Assembly (NCBI GenBank): GCA_000818945.1
Contig: KN805418.1
Span: 68,807-132,806 of the forward strand
Origin: Schizochytrium sp. CCTCC M209059
Lineage: Eukaryota > Sar > Bigyra > Thraustochytrida > Thraustochytriidae
Direction of reading: 5' to 3'
DNA length: 64,000 nucleotides
The position numbers were made by a program, and so were the translations under genes. Below, piece by piece: positions 20,891-29,717 of the stretch. Positions within the stretch are counted from its first letter, which is position 1. Each line of letters starts with the position of its first letter. The notes beneath the pieces are model-generated. The model did not search any database and was not told where the DNA came from. It saw only the letters and a list, made by a program, of their open reading frames with translations.

Positions 20891-21938
20891 ATCGCAAAAA
20901 CATTGACGCATGTTCCTGCAGCTGCACGCGTCATCAGTCGGGCTATTGAACGTTTAGATTCAACATCACAGGCGCCGAGGACTTTGTCATCACTCATGCT
21001 CAACGCTGTTCCCAAGGACTTCGTCGTCACACATTCCCAACGCTGTCGTCACGATGCCGAAAGCACACCCTGCTCACGCGGCCCCAGGTCACGCACACAC
21101 GCACACACGCACGCACACGTGGCGCTGTCTCGTCAGATCTCGTCAGCGTCTCGAGATTCCAAATGACAGGTTGCGAGCGAGCTCACATCAACAAGGCAGG
21201 TTTCCGTCTCCGCAAAGAAACTTCTCACCAAAGGAGTGTGTCTTCCCCGTTTGCGAGACCAGTTGCTGCGCCGCACCCGCACCGTGTCCTCTTACTCGTC
21301 GTCCCCGACTACAGCACGTGAAGCACGCGCACATTGTCTGCGCTCCTCGCCCTATTCTCACTGGCACGACTTAAGACAGCTGAGCGTAAAAAAGACACGC
21401 AAAGAGGGACCCTAGCGTTTTGTCCCCGCATCTGGAGATGCTTGGGTCGAATCGCGTGCCAGGCTAGGGACCAACTTCTGTTTTTCAGAAGCGCTGCCGC
21501 ACGTACGAGGACCATCTCCGGACCTGCGCGCGCGGAAGTGGCCTCATTCACCGCAAGATTGGTGCAGGTTCGCATGCTGGGCCGATCGCAAGATGAAAGC
21601 ACATCGACCTGATCTGGGATCGGTTGATTGAGCACGAGGCTCGAGATGCTAGGAGTTTCTTACGGCAGACCTAACCTCGCCACACCTAGCTCCACCTAAA
21701 AGACATGTAATCTTCAAGTTTGCACCCAAAAGCTGCGGGGAAGAGCCGTGATCTCGATCAAATGCTGGAGCGCGCACAGAAAACCTTGTCGTGGGCTCGG
21801 AGCTCGCAATGATTGGCTAGCGCGAGCAGGAAACGATGCGCATGACGATCCACAGTAAGCAAGGTAAACGATCGCTTTCGGTCAAACCGAATGGCCAAAA
21901 CGTTGTCGAGGCCGCGCGGCGATCGCAGCAAACACGCA

Positions 21939-21982
21939 ACCAACTCGAGCGATCCTGAAAACCAACTCGAGCGATCCTGAAA
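21939..21982. repeat. 22-bp tandem repeat, two perfect copies, upstream of the ZIP gene
   Basis: Two adjacent identical units containing CAACTCGAGCGATCCTG (copies 21939-21960 and 21961-21982), ending 57 bp before the start codon. It could be a duplicated regulatory site or 5' UTR element. Confidence 0.8.
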
Positions 21983-22038
21983 ACCTGCAAGCAAGTGCGA
22001 AAGAACCGAAAAGACGAATCGCAGGCACCACTGAAAAG

Positions 22039-23811
22039 ATGATCAAGTTTTCCGCGTCCGTGGCAGCCATTGCCGTACTGGCCCTCGCGACCGGAGCTCA
22101 AGCTCAGGCCAGCAGCGATGTTGCTGCCTGCACGCCCGCAATCGACCGCTTCATCGTATTCATGGAGGCTGAAGCAGCGCTCCATAGTAACGAAACGAGC
22201 CATGACGAGGACCACGATCACGATCATGATCATGATCACGATCATGATGACGAGGGGGTCGAATATCTCCTGTCCACCGTCTCTTGCACAAATGACTCCA
22301 TGACCGTTCTCTTCGAGGACCAGGAATACGTCATCGACCTCGACGAGTACACATCCGATTGTGACTTCGACGGTCATTGCGAGATGTTTGTGTGTGAGAA
22401 CGATCATCTGCATCTCAACCGGTATCATGGCTGCTGTGCTGATGTCGCAACGAATGAGACTGCAGAAGCCACCTGCCACGTTGTGCGTGAGGAAGAAGAA
22501 GTGGAGGTCTCGACGACCTGCACAGCTGCATTGGAGCATCTCGTTTCCTTTCTAGAGGAGGAACACGACCATGAGGAGGAAGAGCATGACCATGACCATG
22601 AGGAGGAAGAGCATGACCATGACCATGAGCATAACTCGGCCGAGGTTGAATACCTTCTGGAGACTGTCTCATGCTCGAATGACACCATGATCATCCTGTT
22701 CGAAGGAGAGCAAATGGAGGTGCACCTTGATGAGTACGAGTGGGACGGATGCACCGAGGAAACAGACAATGAGCACTGCGAGCGTCTCGTGTGCGAAGGT
22801 GGGCGCCTGCATCTCAACAGATACCATGGCTGCTGCAGTGACCTCACGGCGACCAGTGAGCCCGAGGAAGAGTGCACTGTGCAGCTTGAGGCGACGGAAA
22901 GCGAAAGTGAGAGCACCGCCAGCACCAATGCTGCTGTCTGGGGAAAGACGCTTGCCGCCACCCTCATCGCCGCTCTTACGTCTCTCGTCGGTGTCTTTCT
23001 CATCATTGGCAAGAAAAAGTCGCTCAACACCAACATCATGAATGACGTCTCCGCTCTCGCTATTGGCTTCCTCCTCTCTACAGTCTTCATTCACCTTCTT
23101 CCCGAGTCCGCTGAGAGCGTTGACTTTGGGTGGCAGACCGGAACTGCTTTTCTCGGTGGTGTGGTGACTGCTCTCTTCATTCAGATGGGCACATCCATCA
23201 TTGGTCTCGACCACACGCACTCTACCACTGCCATTGTTTTGGGTGATGATCGCGGCAAGGTTGACATGGAGGGCCAGGAAGATGGAAGCACCGACGGTGC
23301 GGTTGACCTCCCGCTCGTGTACAACATCATCATTGGAGATGGAATCCACAACCTTGTCGACGGGATGTTGATTGCAATTGGCTTTGCCGCCTGCCCGACT
23401 TCGCCAATCGGGTGGATCACGCTTGCCTCGGTCGTGATGCATGAGATTCCCCAGGAGCTGGTCGACTTTGTGATCCTTGTTCGCGCAGGACTCAGTTTCA
23501 AGGCCGCTCTCTTCTTCAACTTTTGCAGCCAGCTCACCTGCGTCGTTGGCGCCATCATTGTGCTTGCACTGAACGCCTCCATTGACGAGACCGCGCAGGC
23601 GTATGTGCTTGTCTACGGTGCAGGCTTCCTCGCATACGTCGCACTCGCTGAGCTCGTCCCGTCCATTGTGAACATTGACTCCAAGTCGCGTCGTTTCTTT
23701 CGCATGTTTCTCATTGTCTTGGGCGCCGTCGTGATTGGAGTCTTTGGTCTCTTTCATCAGCACTGCCATGCGGGAGGCGACCACGGCGACCACGACGACC
23801 ACAATCACTAA
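22039..23811 (+). CDS. ZIP-family zinc transporter with duplicated His/Cys-rich ectodomain
   Basis: Single exon, 590 aa from the ATG at 22039. Residues 1-22 form a signal peptide ending GAQA. Two homologous lumenal/extracellular modules follow (about 75-165 and 210-285), each with VEYLL.TVSC.ND, a Cys pattern and HLNRYHGCC. Each is preceded by an acidic His stretch (DHDHDHDHDH at about 57-70, and EEEHDHDHEE near 175-200). The transporter domain begins near 300. Key motifs are IGDGIHNLVDGM in the fourth helix and MHEIPQELVDF in the fifth, which supply the intramembrane metal ligands of ZIP proteins. The HEIPQE form differs from the HEXPHE of the LIV-1/LZT subgroup, although the overall build is similar. 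The C-terminus is again His/Asp-rich. The expected role is import of Zn2+ (or Fe/Mn) into the cytosol from outside or from a secretory compartment. Confidence 0.9.
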   Translation: MIKFSASVAAIAVLALATGAQAQASSDVAACTPAIDRFIVFMEAEAALHSNETSHDEDHDHDHDHDHDHDDEGVEYLLSTVSCTNDSMTVLFEDQEYVIDLDEYTSDCDFDGHCEMFVCENDHLHLNRYHGCCADVATNETAEATCHVVREEEEVEVSTTCTAALEHLVSFLEEEHDHEEEEHDHDHEEEEHDHDHEHNSAEVEYLLETVSCSNDTMIILFEGEQMEVHLDEYEWDGCTEETDNEHCERLVCEGGRLHLNRYHGCCSDLTATSEPEEECTVQLEATESESESTASTNAAVWGKTLAATLIAALTSLVGVFLIIGKKKSLNTNIMNDVSALAIGFLLSTVFIHLLPESAESVDFGWQTGTAFLGGVVTALFIQMGTSIIGLDHTHSTTAIVLGDDRGKVDMEGQEDGSTDGAVDLPLVYNIIIGDGIHNLVDGMLIAIGFAACPTSPIGWITLASVVMHEIPQELVDFVILVRAGLSFKAALFFNFCSQLTCVVGAIIVLALNASIDETAQAYVLVYGAGFLAYVALAELVPSIVNIDSKSRRFFRMFLIVLGAVVIGVFGLFHQHCHAGGDHGDHDDHNH

Positions 23812-24042
23812 GCTTCTTTCCGATGTCGTGCCACCTCAATCTCACGATTCTGTGTTTCTTTGCAATGCCCCAAGGCAAAATCTAATTTGTTCTAAATCGT
23901 TCAAGCTAATTTCTTCTAAAACGTTCAATTCTCCTGTTTCCTCCAATCAAGGACGCTAAGTTTGCTTGGACAAAGAGAACGATTGTATCAAGAACCTCAC
24001 TTCATTCACTCCGCGTGCAAAGTATGAGGGCGGTGACGATTA

Positions 24043-24043
<1 letters not shown>

Positions 24044-24087
<44 letters not shown>

Positions 24088-24099
24088 GCTGCTGCTGCT
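24044..24099. repeat. (CTG)n array with CCG interruption
   Basis: About 18 triplets, one of them CCG, in intergenic DNA. Confidence 0.85.
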
Positions 24100-24493
24100 T
24101 GCAGGTGCATCTCGAATGCTTCTTTTCCCCCGTGCTTACTTACCATAATGCGCGAGGTTCGCTCGCAAGGCTTTAGAGATGATCGAAAGTTGAAAGATCT
24201 TGAGCGATTCGTTAGACTGAGATGCAATGGTTCGTCCATCCAAGCCGACAGCATATGCTCGATGATTGACAGTGAAGAGAAAGATCAGAAAGGGCTTATT
24301 TCATAGCTCAAAAGAATTTTAGACTACATGTGCGGCCCTTCAACATCTTGTCTACAAGTCGCGAAGGGATGACGAATGTCTGCGATCCTCGCCCATTCGC
24401 GCATTCATAAGCTGAGCTTGCATTCATGACCTCGGACCGGACGCGGCACCCCCACGGTCCCCTCACCCCTCCTCCATCCCTTTCCTCACACGA

Positions 24494-24502
24494 TTGCTTG
24501 CT

Positions 24503-24541
<39 letters not shown>
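24494..24541. repeat. (CTTG)n tetranucleotide array upstream of RPC1
   Basis: About eleven TTGC/CTTG units, roughly 220-270 bp before the RPC1 start codon. The same unit appears upstream of several other genes in the window. Confidence 0.85.
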
Positions 24542-24764
24542 ATGGATAGATGGATTGATTGACATGTTTGATTGACAGTGAGTGAGAATCAATCGACCAA
24601 CCGCAGGCAGCCTTGGGTGGCGGCGGCGAGAGCGGCGGCGCCCCGGCCGGCAGCGGCGCGGCGGCGGAGCACACGCGCAGACAGGCAGGCAGACAGACGG
24701 GCAGGCGAAGAGGCGGGCGCTGGCCAGGCCTGCGGCGCGGGCAGAGCGGCGGGAGCGCGGCAAG

Positions 24765-27700
24765 ATGATGACAGAGTCCGCGGGCGGGCGGCTCGCCGTC
24801 CTGAACGAGATGATGGCCAAGGCGACCCTCAACGACGGCGACGGCCAGAGCCGCGAGAAGCCGAAGCGCATCAAGGAGATCCAGTTCGCGATGCTGTCCG
24901 GCCCCGAGATGGTCCAGGCCTCAGAGCTGCGCGTGTCCAACAACAAGCTCTACGAGATCGGGTCCCGCGAGCCCGTAGAGTACGGCTGTCTGGACCCGCG
25001 TCTGGGCGTCTCCGACAAGAGTCTCACGTGCAAGACGTGCAAAAAGAACCTCACCAACTGCACGGGTCACTTTGGTCACATCGAACTTACGCTACCCGTC
25101 TTTCACATTGGCTACTACAAAGCAATTCAGTCCGTCTTGCAGACCGTGTGCAAGTCGTGCGGCAGCGTGCTTCTCAACCGTGCAGAAAAGGCAAAGTTCA
25201 TGCAGCTCATGCAACGACCTTCTGCGGACAGCATCCAGAAGGCCAACACGCGCAAGAAAATTATTGAAATGTGCAAAAAAGCGCGGCGTTGCCCCGACTG
25301 CCTCGACTTTAATGGCGTCGTGAAGAAGGTTCCGGGCGCAGACTCAATCAAGCTCGTGCACGAAAAGTACAAGGTCAAAGAGTTCAAGGACAGTGACCTG
25401 GCGATTCGCGCGCGTCAAAAACAGTTTCGCACCGCCATCTCCGCCACGACATCAACCGAGCTCGACGAAGGCGCCGTCGACAAGATTCAGGAGTCCCTTT
25501 CGCCTCTCTTCGTGCTCAACCTCTTTCGCAAGATCCGCGACGAGGATCTTCCCCTTCTTTGGGCTAGCCCGGCGCACTCACGCCCAGAAAACATGATTCT
25601 CACCCACATCCTCGTCCCTCCAGTGGCCATCCGACCTTCCGTCAAGGTCGAATCGCAGGGCTCGAACGAAGACGACCTTACGGGCAAACTTCAAGAGGTG
25701 ATTGACTGCAACAATGAGCTTGCCACCGTGTGGAACTCGGGCGGTAAGATGAAAAAGGTCTATGAGATCTGGAACCGCCTGCAAATGTTCGCCAGTCAAT
25801 TCATTAACGGCGAGCTTTCGGGCTTTCCCGCTCAGGTACGTCGCGAGCAAAAGGCCATTCGTGGTCTCGTGCAGCGTCTCAAGGGCAAGCAAGGTCGTTT
25901 TCGTGGCAATCTCTCCGGCAAACGTGTTGACTTTTCGGGCCGTACCGTCATCTCGCCAGATCCAAACCTCGAAATTCATCAGGTCGGTGTGCCCACGCGC
26001 ATGGCACGCAAACTCACTTTTCCCGAGAGTGTCAACCAACACAATATTGAGCGCCTGCGCGCCGCCGTGCGCAACGGTCCCGACGTCCATCCGGGTGCCA
26101 ATGCCGTGCGCATGATGGAAGATGGCAACCCGGGCGCCAGCGCTGGCGGCATCTTGTGCTCGCCCAGCAATGCTGCTGCTATTCTGGAAAACGACTCTCG
26201 CACCAAAAAGAATCTCGCCTATGTGCGCAACCGCGACGCTCTCGCTCGCGAGCTGCAGATCGGAGATATGGTCGAACGACATTTGCGCGACGACGACATT
26301 GTGCTCTTTAATCGTCAGCCCTCCCTGCACAAAATGTCCATCATGAGCCACCGCGTCAAAGTCCTCGAGGGCCGCTCTCTTCGCTTCAATGAGTGTGTCT
26401 GCGCACCTTATAACGCGGATTTTGATGGTGACGAGATGAATTTGCACGTGCCCCAAACGGACGAGGCTCGCACCGAGGCGACCATGCTCATGGGTGTTCA
26501 TGAAAACCTCATTACGCCTCGCAACGGTGAGCCGCTCATTACGGCCACGCAGGATTTCATCACCTCTGCTTTTCTCATGACGCGCCGAAATGTCTTTCTC
26601 ACGCGCGAGCAATTCCTTCAGGTGATCACCACGATCGGCAACGGCATCGAGCACGTTGACATCCCCATGCCTTCTATTCTTAAGCCTGTCCCGCTCTGGA
26701 CCGGCAAGCAGGTCTGGTCGGTACTTTTGCGCCCGCGATTTCGCTCCACGGAGCCTGGGGAGACCGGGGTCCTGGTCAATCTCGAGACCCAGGAGCGCAG
26801 TTATGAAGGCAACGACGAGGATGGTCCCTGCATGTGTCCCAACGAGGGTTACGTCATCTTTCGCAACTCTGAGCTCATCTGTGGATGCATCGGCAAGGGC
26901 GTATTGGGAGGCAGCAAGTCTGGCATCATTTACGTGCTCGTTCGAGACCATGCTCCCATCCATGCGGCTCACGTCATGAATCGCATGACGAAGGTATGCA
27001 CGCGTTGGCTTACCCACTATGGCTTCACGATTGGCCTCGAGGATGTCACTCCAGACCGGGAGCTGCTCAAGGCCAAGGTCGTGGAGATCGAGGCAGGCGA
27101 GTCCAAGTGCCGCGAATTCATTGAGCAATTCGACAATCGCACCCTGCAGACCAAGCCCGGCTGTAACATGGAAGAGTCCCTCGAATCAGAGGTTTCTGGC
27201 GTCTTGTCGCGTGTCCGTGACAACGCTGGTAAAGTGTGCATGCAAACGCTTCCCAAGCACAACAAGCCATACATTATGGCTACTTCAGGTTCAAAGGGCT
27301 CGGCTTTGAATATTTGTCAGATGATGGTCTGCGTCGGTCAGCAGATCGTCGGCGGCAAGCGCATGCCGTACGGTTTCGTGCGCCGCACGCTGCCTCATTT
27401 TCACGAGAATGCCAAGGGTGCCAACGCGCGTGGCTTCGTGAAGAATTCCTTTTTTAGTGGACTTTCCGCTCCCGAATTCTTCTTTCACACCATGGGTGGT
27501 CGCGAGGGCCTTGTCGATACGGCCGTCAAGACGGCCGAAACGGGTTACATGGCTCGCCGTCTCATGAAGGCTCTCGAGGATCTCAGCGTCGCTTACGATG
27601 GCAGCGTCCGCAACGCCGTCAATGGCATCGTACAGTTCAATTACGGTGACGATGGCCTCAACCCCGTCTGCATGGAAAAGGGCGACCGACCTGTCAACTG

Positions 27701-29372
27701 GCGCCGCCTCGAGCAGCATATCAAGCCCACACAGCCCTGCCGGAACGAAAGCGCTCTGACTCCCCAGGGACTACGCGACGTGCGTGACCGCATGTACAAG
27801 GATTGGCGACAGGTGCTACGCACCACGGGTGCGGAGCGGGATGCTGGCGCCGCGAGTCAGTTTAGTGAATCGAACTCTGGCGTCACATTTTTTGTCCGCG
27901 AGATGCACGACGCCATTGAGGCCATTGCCACCAAGCTTGGAAAAATCTGCGCGAGTCTCGGTCTCGACGACGCCTGCCTTGCCGACTTTAATTTAGTTTT
28001 CCCTCTCAGTCGCGATGAAGATGTGCACGCGCATGTCTTAAAGACCAGCGGAGCTCGTTCCATGGAAACGCTGCGTAGCGCCGCGCCCACGCGCGACGAG
28101 ATGCTCGTCTGCCTCAACAAGCTCTGCCGCACGACCGAGACACAGGTCCACGCCATTATGCGCTCTGCTGTACGGCGATTCATGAAGGCCATGACCGAAC
28201 CCGGCGAGGCGGTCGGTGCCATTGGCGCGCAGTCGCTCGGCGAACCCGGCACGCAAATGACCCTCAAGACTTTTCACTTTGCTGGTGTTGCAAGCATGAA
28301 TGTTACGCTCGGTGTGCCCCGCATCAAGGAGATTATCAACGCTTCCAAAAATATCAGCACCCCCATCATCACCGTAAAGCTCGCCAAGGACAACGACGAA
28401 CGCGTTGCGCGCGTCGTCCAAGGCCGTATCGAGTCAACGCGGCTTGGAGATATTGCGGCTTACATTGAGGAGCAGTACAGTGCCGAAGAGTGTGCCATCA
28501 AGATCAAGCTTGCCTCCGAAGCCATCAACCGTCTGCATCTTGATGTCAGCGCAGAATCTGTCAAGCGGGCCATCAATGACTGCAAGGCGATCCGACTTCG
28601 CGATGGTAATAAGTCTCTGCAGACCCAGGTGCACGTGGGCTCGGACTACATTCGCGTTGTTGTCGACAGCAAGCATCGTATCGCCGCGGGTCGCACCTCG
28701 GCAACCACCGCCGATCCAAATGGCCATGATGCAATTGATGCCTCTGTCCGAGAAGACCTTCCGCTTGTGTTCAACATGCAAGCGATGAAGCGCGCGCTTC
28801 GCACGGTGATTGTGAATGGTATACCCTCTGTGCACCGCGCCGTCGTCAATCATGAAGGCGACGACAATAATCGTTACGAATTGCTCGTTGAAGGTCTCGG
28901 CCTCCAAGAGGTTCTTGCCACGCCTGGTGTCGATGGCACGCGGACCATCACCAACCATGTCATGGAAATGGAAGAAGTCCTTGGTATTGAAGCTGCCCGC
29001 GAGCTCGTGCAAAAAGAGGTTGCGTACATTTTCGGCCAGTACGGCCTTTCCATCGACAAGCGCCATCTCATGCTTCTCGCAGACGTCATGTCGTATCGCG
29101 GGTCCATCCTTGGCATCACGCGCTTTGGCATTGCCAAAATGAAGGAGTCTGTGCTTATGCTCGCATCTTTTGAAAAGACTGCTGATCATTTGTTCGACGC
29201 CGCTGCGCACTCCCGGAGGGATGAAATCAACGGCGTCTCCGAGTGTATCATCATGGGAACGCCGATTCCTCTTGGCACCGGCATGTTCAAGCTTCTTGGC
29301 CAATGGGAGGGCTCGGCGGCGCCTGCTCCCAAGCCCCTGCGGATCCGTGAGCGTTCTTTGCTGGACTTTTAG
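24765..29372 (+). CDS. RPC1 (POLR3A): DNA-directed RNA polymerase III largest subunit
   Basis: First ATG in the long frame at 24765 (MMTESAGG), 1535 aa, single exon. It is the catalytic clamp/cleft half of Pol III, which makes tRNA, 5S rRNA and U6. N-terminal zinc-binding Cys/His pattern: CKTCKKNLTNCTGHFGH, then CKSCG and CPDC. The catalytic Mg-binding loop NADFDGDEMN is intact, and the bridge helix/trigger loop region contains GAIGAQSLGEPGTQMTLKTFH. I choose Pol III over Pol II because there is no heptad C-terminal domain (the protein ends shortly after the last conserved block) and because the N-terminus follows the RPC1 pattern (IKEIQFAMLSGPEMVQASELRVSNNKLYE). Length also fits RPC1 (about 1390-1460 aa) better than Pol I. 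A Gly-rich insert near residues 445-465 is non-conserved. Confidence 0.93.
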   Translation: MMTESAGGRLAVLNEMMAKATLNDGDGQSREKPKRIKEIQFAMLSGPEMVQASELRVSNNKLYEIGSREPVEYGCLDPRLGVSDKSLTCKTCKKNLTNCTGHFGHIELTLPVFHIGYYKAIQSVLQTVCKSCGSVLLNRAEKAKFMQLMQRPSADSIQKANTRKKIIEMCKKARRCPDCLDFNGVVKKVPGADSIKLVHEKYKVKEFKDSDLAIRARQKQFRTAISATTSTELDEGAVDKIQESLSPLFVLNLFRKIRDEDLPLLWASPAHSRPENMILTHILVPPVAIRPSVKVESQGSNEDDLTGKLQEVIDCNNELATVWNSGGKMKKVYEIWNRLQMFASQFINGELSGFPAQVRREQKAIRGLVQRLKGKQGRFRGNLSGKRVDFSGRTVISPDPNLEIHQVGVPTRMARKLTFPESVNQHNIERLRAAVRNGPDVHPGANAVRMMEDGNPGASAGGILCSPSNAAAILENDSRTKKNLAYVRNRDALARELQIGDMVERHLRDDDIVLFNRQPSLHKMSIMSHRVKVLEGRSLRFNECVCAPYNADFDGDEMNLHVPQTDEARTEATMLMGVHENLITPRNGEPLITATQDFITSAFLMTRRNVFLTREQFLQVITTIGNGIEHVDIPMPSILKPVPLWTGKQVWSVLLRPRFRSTEPGETGVLVNLETQERSYEGNDEDGPCMCPNEGYVIFRNSELICGCIGKGVLGGSKSGIIYVLVRDHAPIHAAHVMNRMTKVCTRWLTHYGFTIGLEDVTPDRELLKAKVVEIEAGESKCREFIEQFDNRTLQTKPGCNMEESLESEVSGVLSRVRDNAGKVCMQTLPKHNKPYIMATSGSKGSALNICQMMVCVGQQIVGGKRMPYGFVRRTLPHFHENAKGANARGFVKNSFFSGLSAPEFFFHTMGGREGLVDTAVKTAETGYMARRLMKALEDLSVAYDGSVRNAVNGIVQFNYGDDGLNPVCMEKGDRPVNWRRLEQHIKPTQPCRNESALTPQGLRDVRDRMYKDWRQVLRTTGAERDAGAASQFSESNSGVTFFVREMHDAIEAIATKLGKICASLGLDDACLADFNLVFPLSRDEDVHAHVLKTSGARSMETLRSAAPTRDEMLVCLNKLCRTTETQVHAIMRSAVRRFMKAMTEPGEAVGAIGAQSLGEPGTQMTLKTFHFAGVASMNVTLGVPRIKEIINASKNISTPIITVKLAKDNDERVARVVQGRIESTRLGDIAAYIEEQYSAEECAIKIKLASEAINRLHLDVSAESVKRAINDCKAIRLRDGNKSLQTQVHVGSDYIRVVVDSKHRIAAGRTSATTADPNGHDAIDASVREDLPLVFNMQAMKRALRTVIVNGIPSVHRAVVNHEGDDNNRYELLVEGLGLQEVLATPGVDGTRTITNHVMEMEEVLGIEAARELVQKEVAYIFGQYGLSIDKRHLMLLADVMSYRGSILGITRFGIAKMKESVLMLASFEKTADHLFDAAAHSRRDEINGVSECIIMGTPIPLGTGMFKLLGQWEGSAAPAPKPLRIRERSLLDF

Positions 29373-29717
29373 ACGACTGGTTGTCGGACCACTCGGCGAA
29401 CATGTTTTATGTCATAGTGTAAGAACGCACGACGTTTCATCTTCTTTTTTTCTTTCTTTCTTTTATATTTATTCCTCGTTTCCGATGACCCATGTTTGCT
29501 TCGTTCAGATCGAGGCCTAGCTGATTCGTTTCCATGGTATAGGGAGGGATGTGTTGGCTCGGCCCAGACAAATTCCATTCCGTGAAGCTTTGTCACCGTT
29601 CATTTACCTCACATGGCGTGATGCCGGGGCGCTCGATTTGGCTCTTCCATTTTCCCCTCCTTTGCCACTTCTTCCCATTTTGATGTATCATTTTTCTTTT
29701 GGTCTCACTGGTTAGGC
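29373..29717. other. Convergent 3' intergenic region
   Basis: About 345 bp between the stops of RPC1 and the giant WD40 gene. It has pyrimidine-rich stretches (about 29440-29475) and two AGGCCTA motifs (29513 and 29714), the second directly next to the WD40 stop codon. No gene. Confidence 0.6.

Larger units (their letters stand above)
17155..22038. other. Large low-complexity gene-poor region (4.9 kb)
   Basis: Upstream region shared by the divergent carrier and ZIP genes. From 17.2 to 19.1 kb it is very GC-rich and dense in simple repeats: GGCA (about 17191-17224), GCTT (about 17328-17382), CTG (17704-17736), CAGG (about 18205-18240), CGTCT (about 18590-18617) and GAGGC (about 18678-18706). 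From 19.1 to 22.0 kb it is more balanced, with a tandem duplication (about 20600-20890) and a 22-bp tandem repeat (21939-21982). Long open frames exist on both strands but consist of LACLL, Arg/Gln/Ala or similar composition with no domain, so I reject them. A non-coding RNA cannot be excluded. Confidence 0.55.
23812..24764. other. Intergenic region between ZIP and RPC1 genes
   Basis: Contains the ZIP 3' UTR (with AATTTGTTCTAA/AATTTCTTCTAA-like pairs near 23882-23925), a CTG array at 24044-24099, a CTTG array at 24494-24541, and the RPC1 5' region. A minus-strand frame running through the CTG array encodes only poly-Ala around a GTAAGT site and is not called. Confidence 0.6.

Noticed and set aside
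20343..20906. 187-codon frame over the tandem duplication
   Set aside because: No ATG at its start, composition biased and the frame simply spans both repeat copies.
24006..24254. Minus-strand ORF with ATG at 24254, a GTAAGT site at 24144 and poly-Ala from the CTG array
   Set aside because: It could be a first exon, but I find no matching downstream exon or homology.
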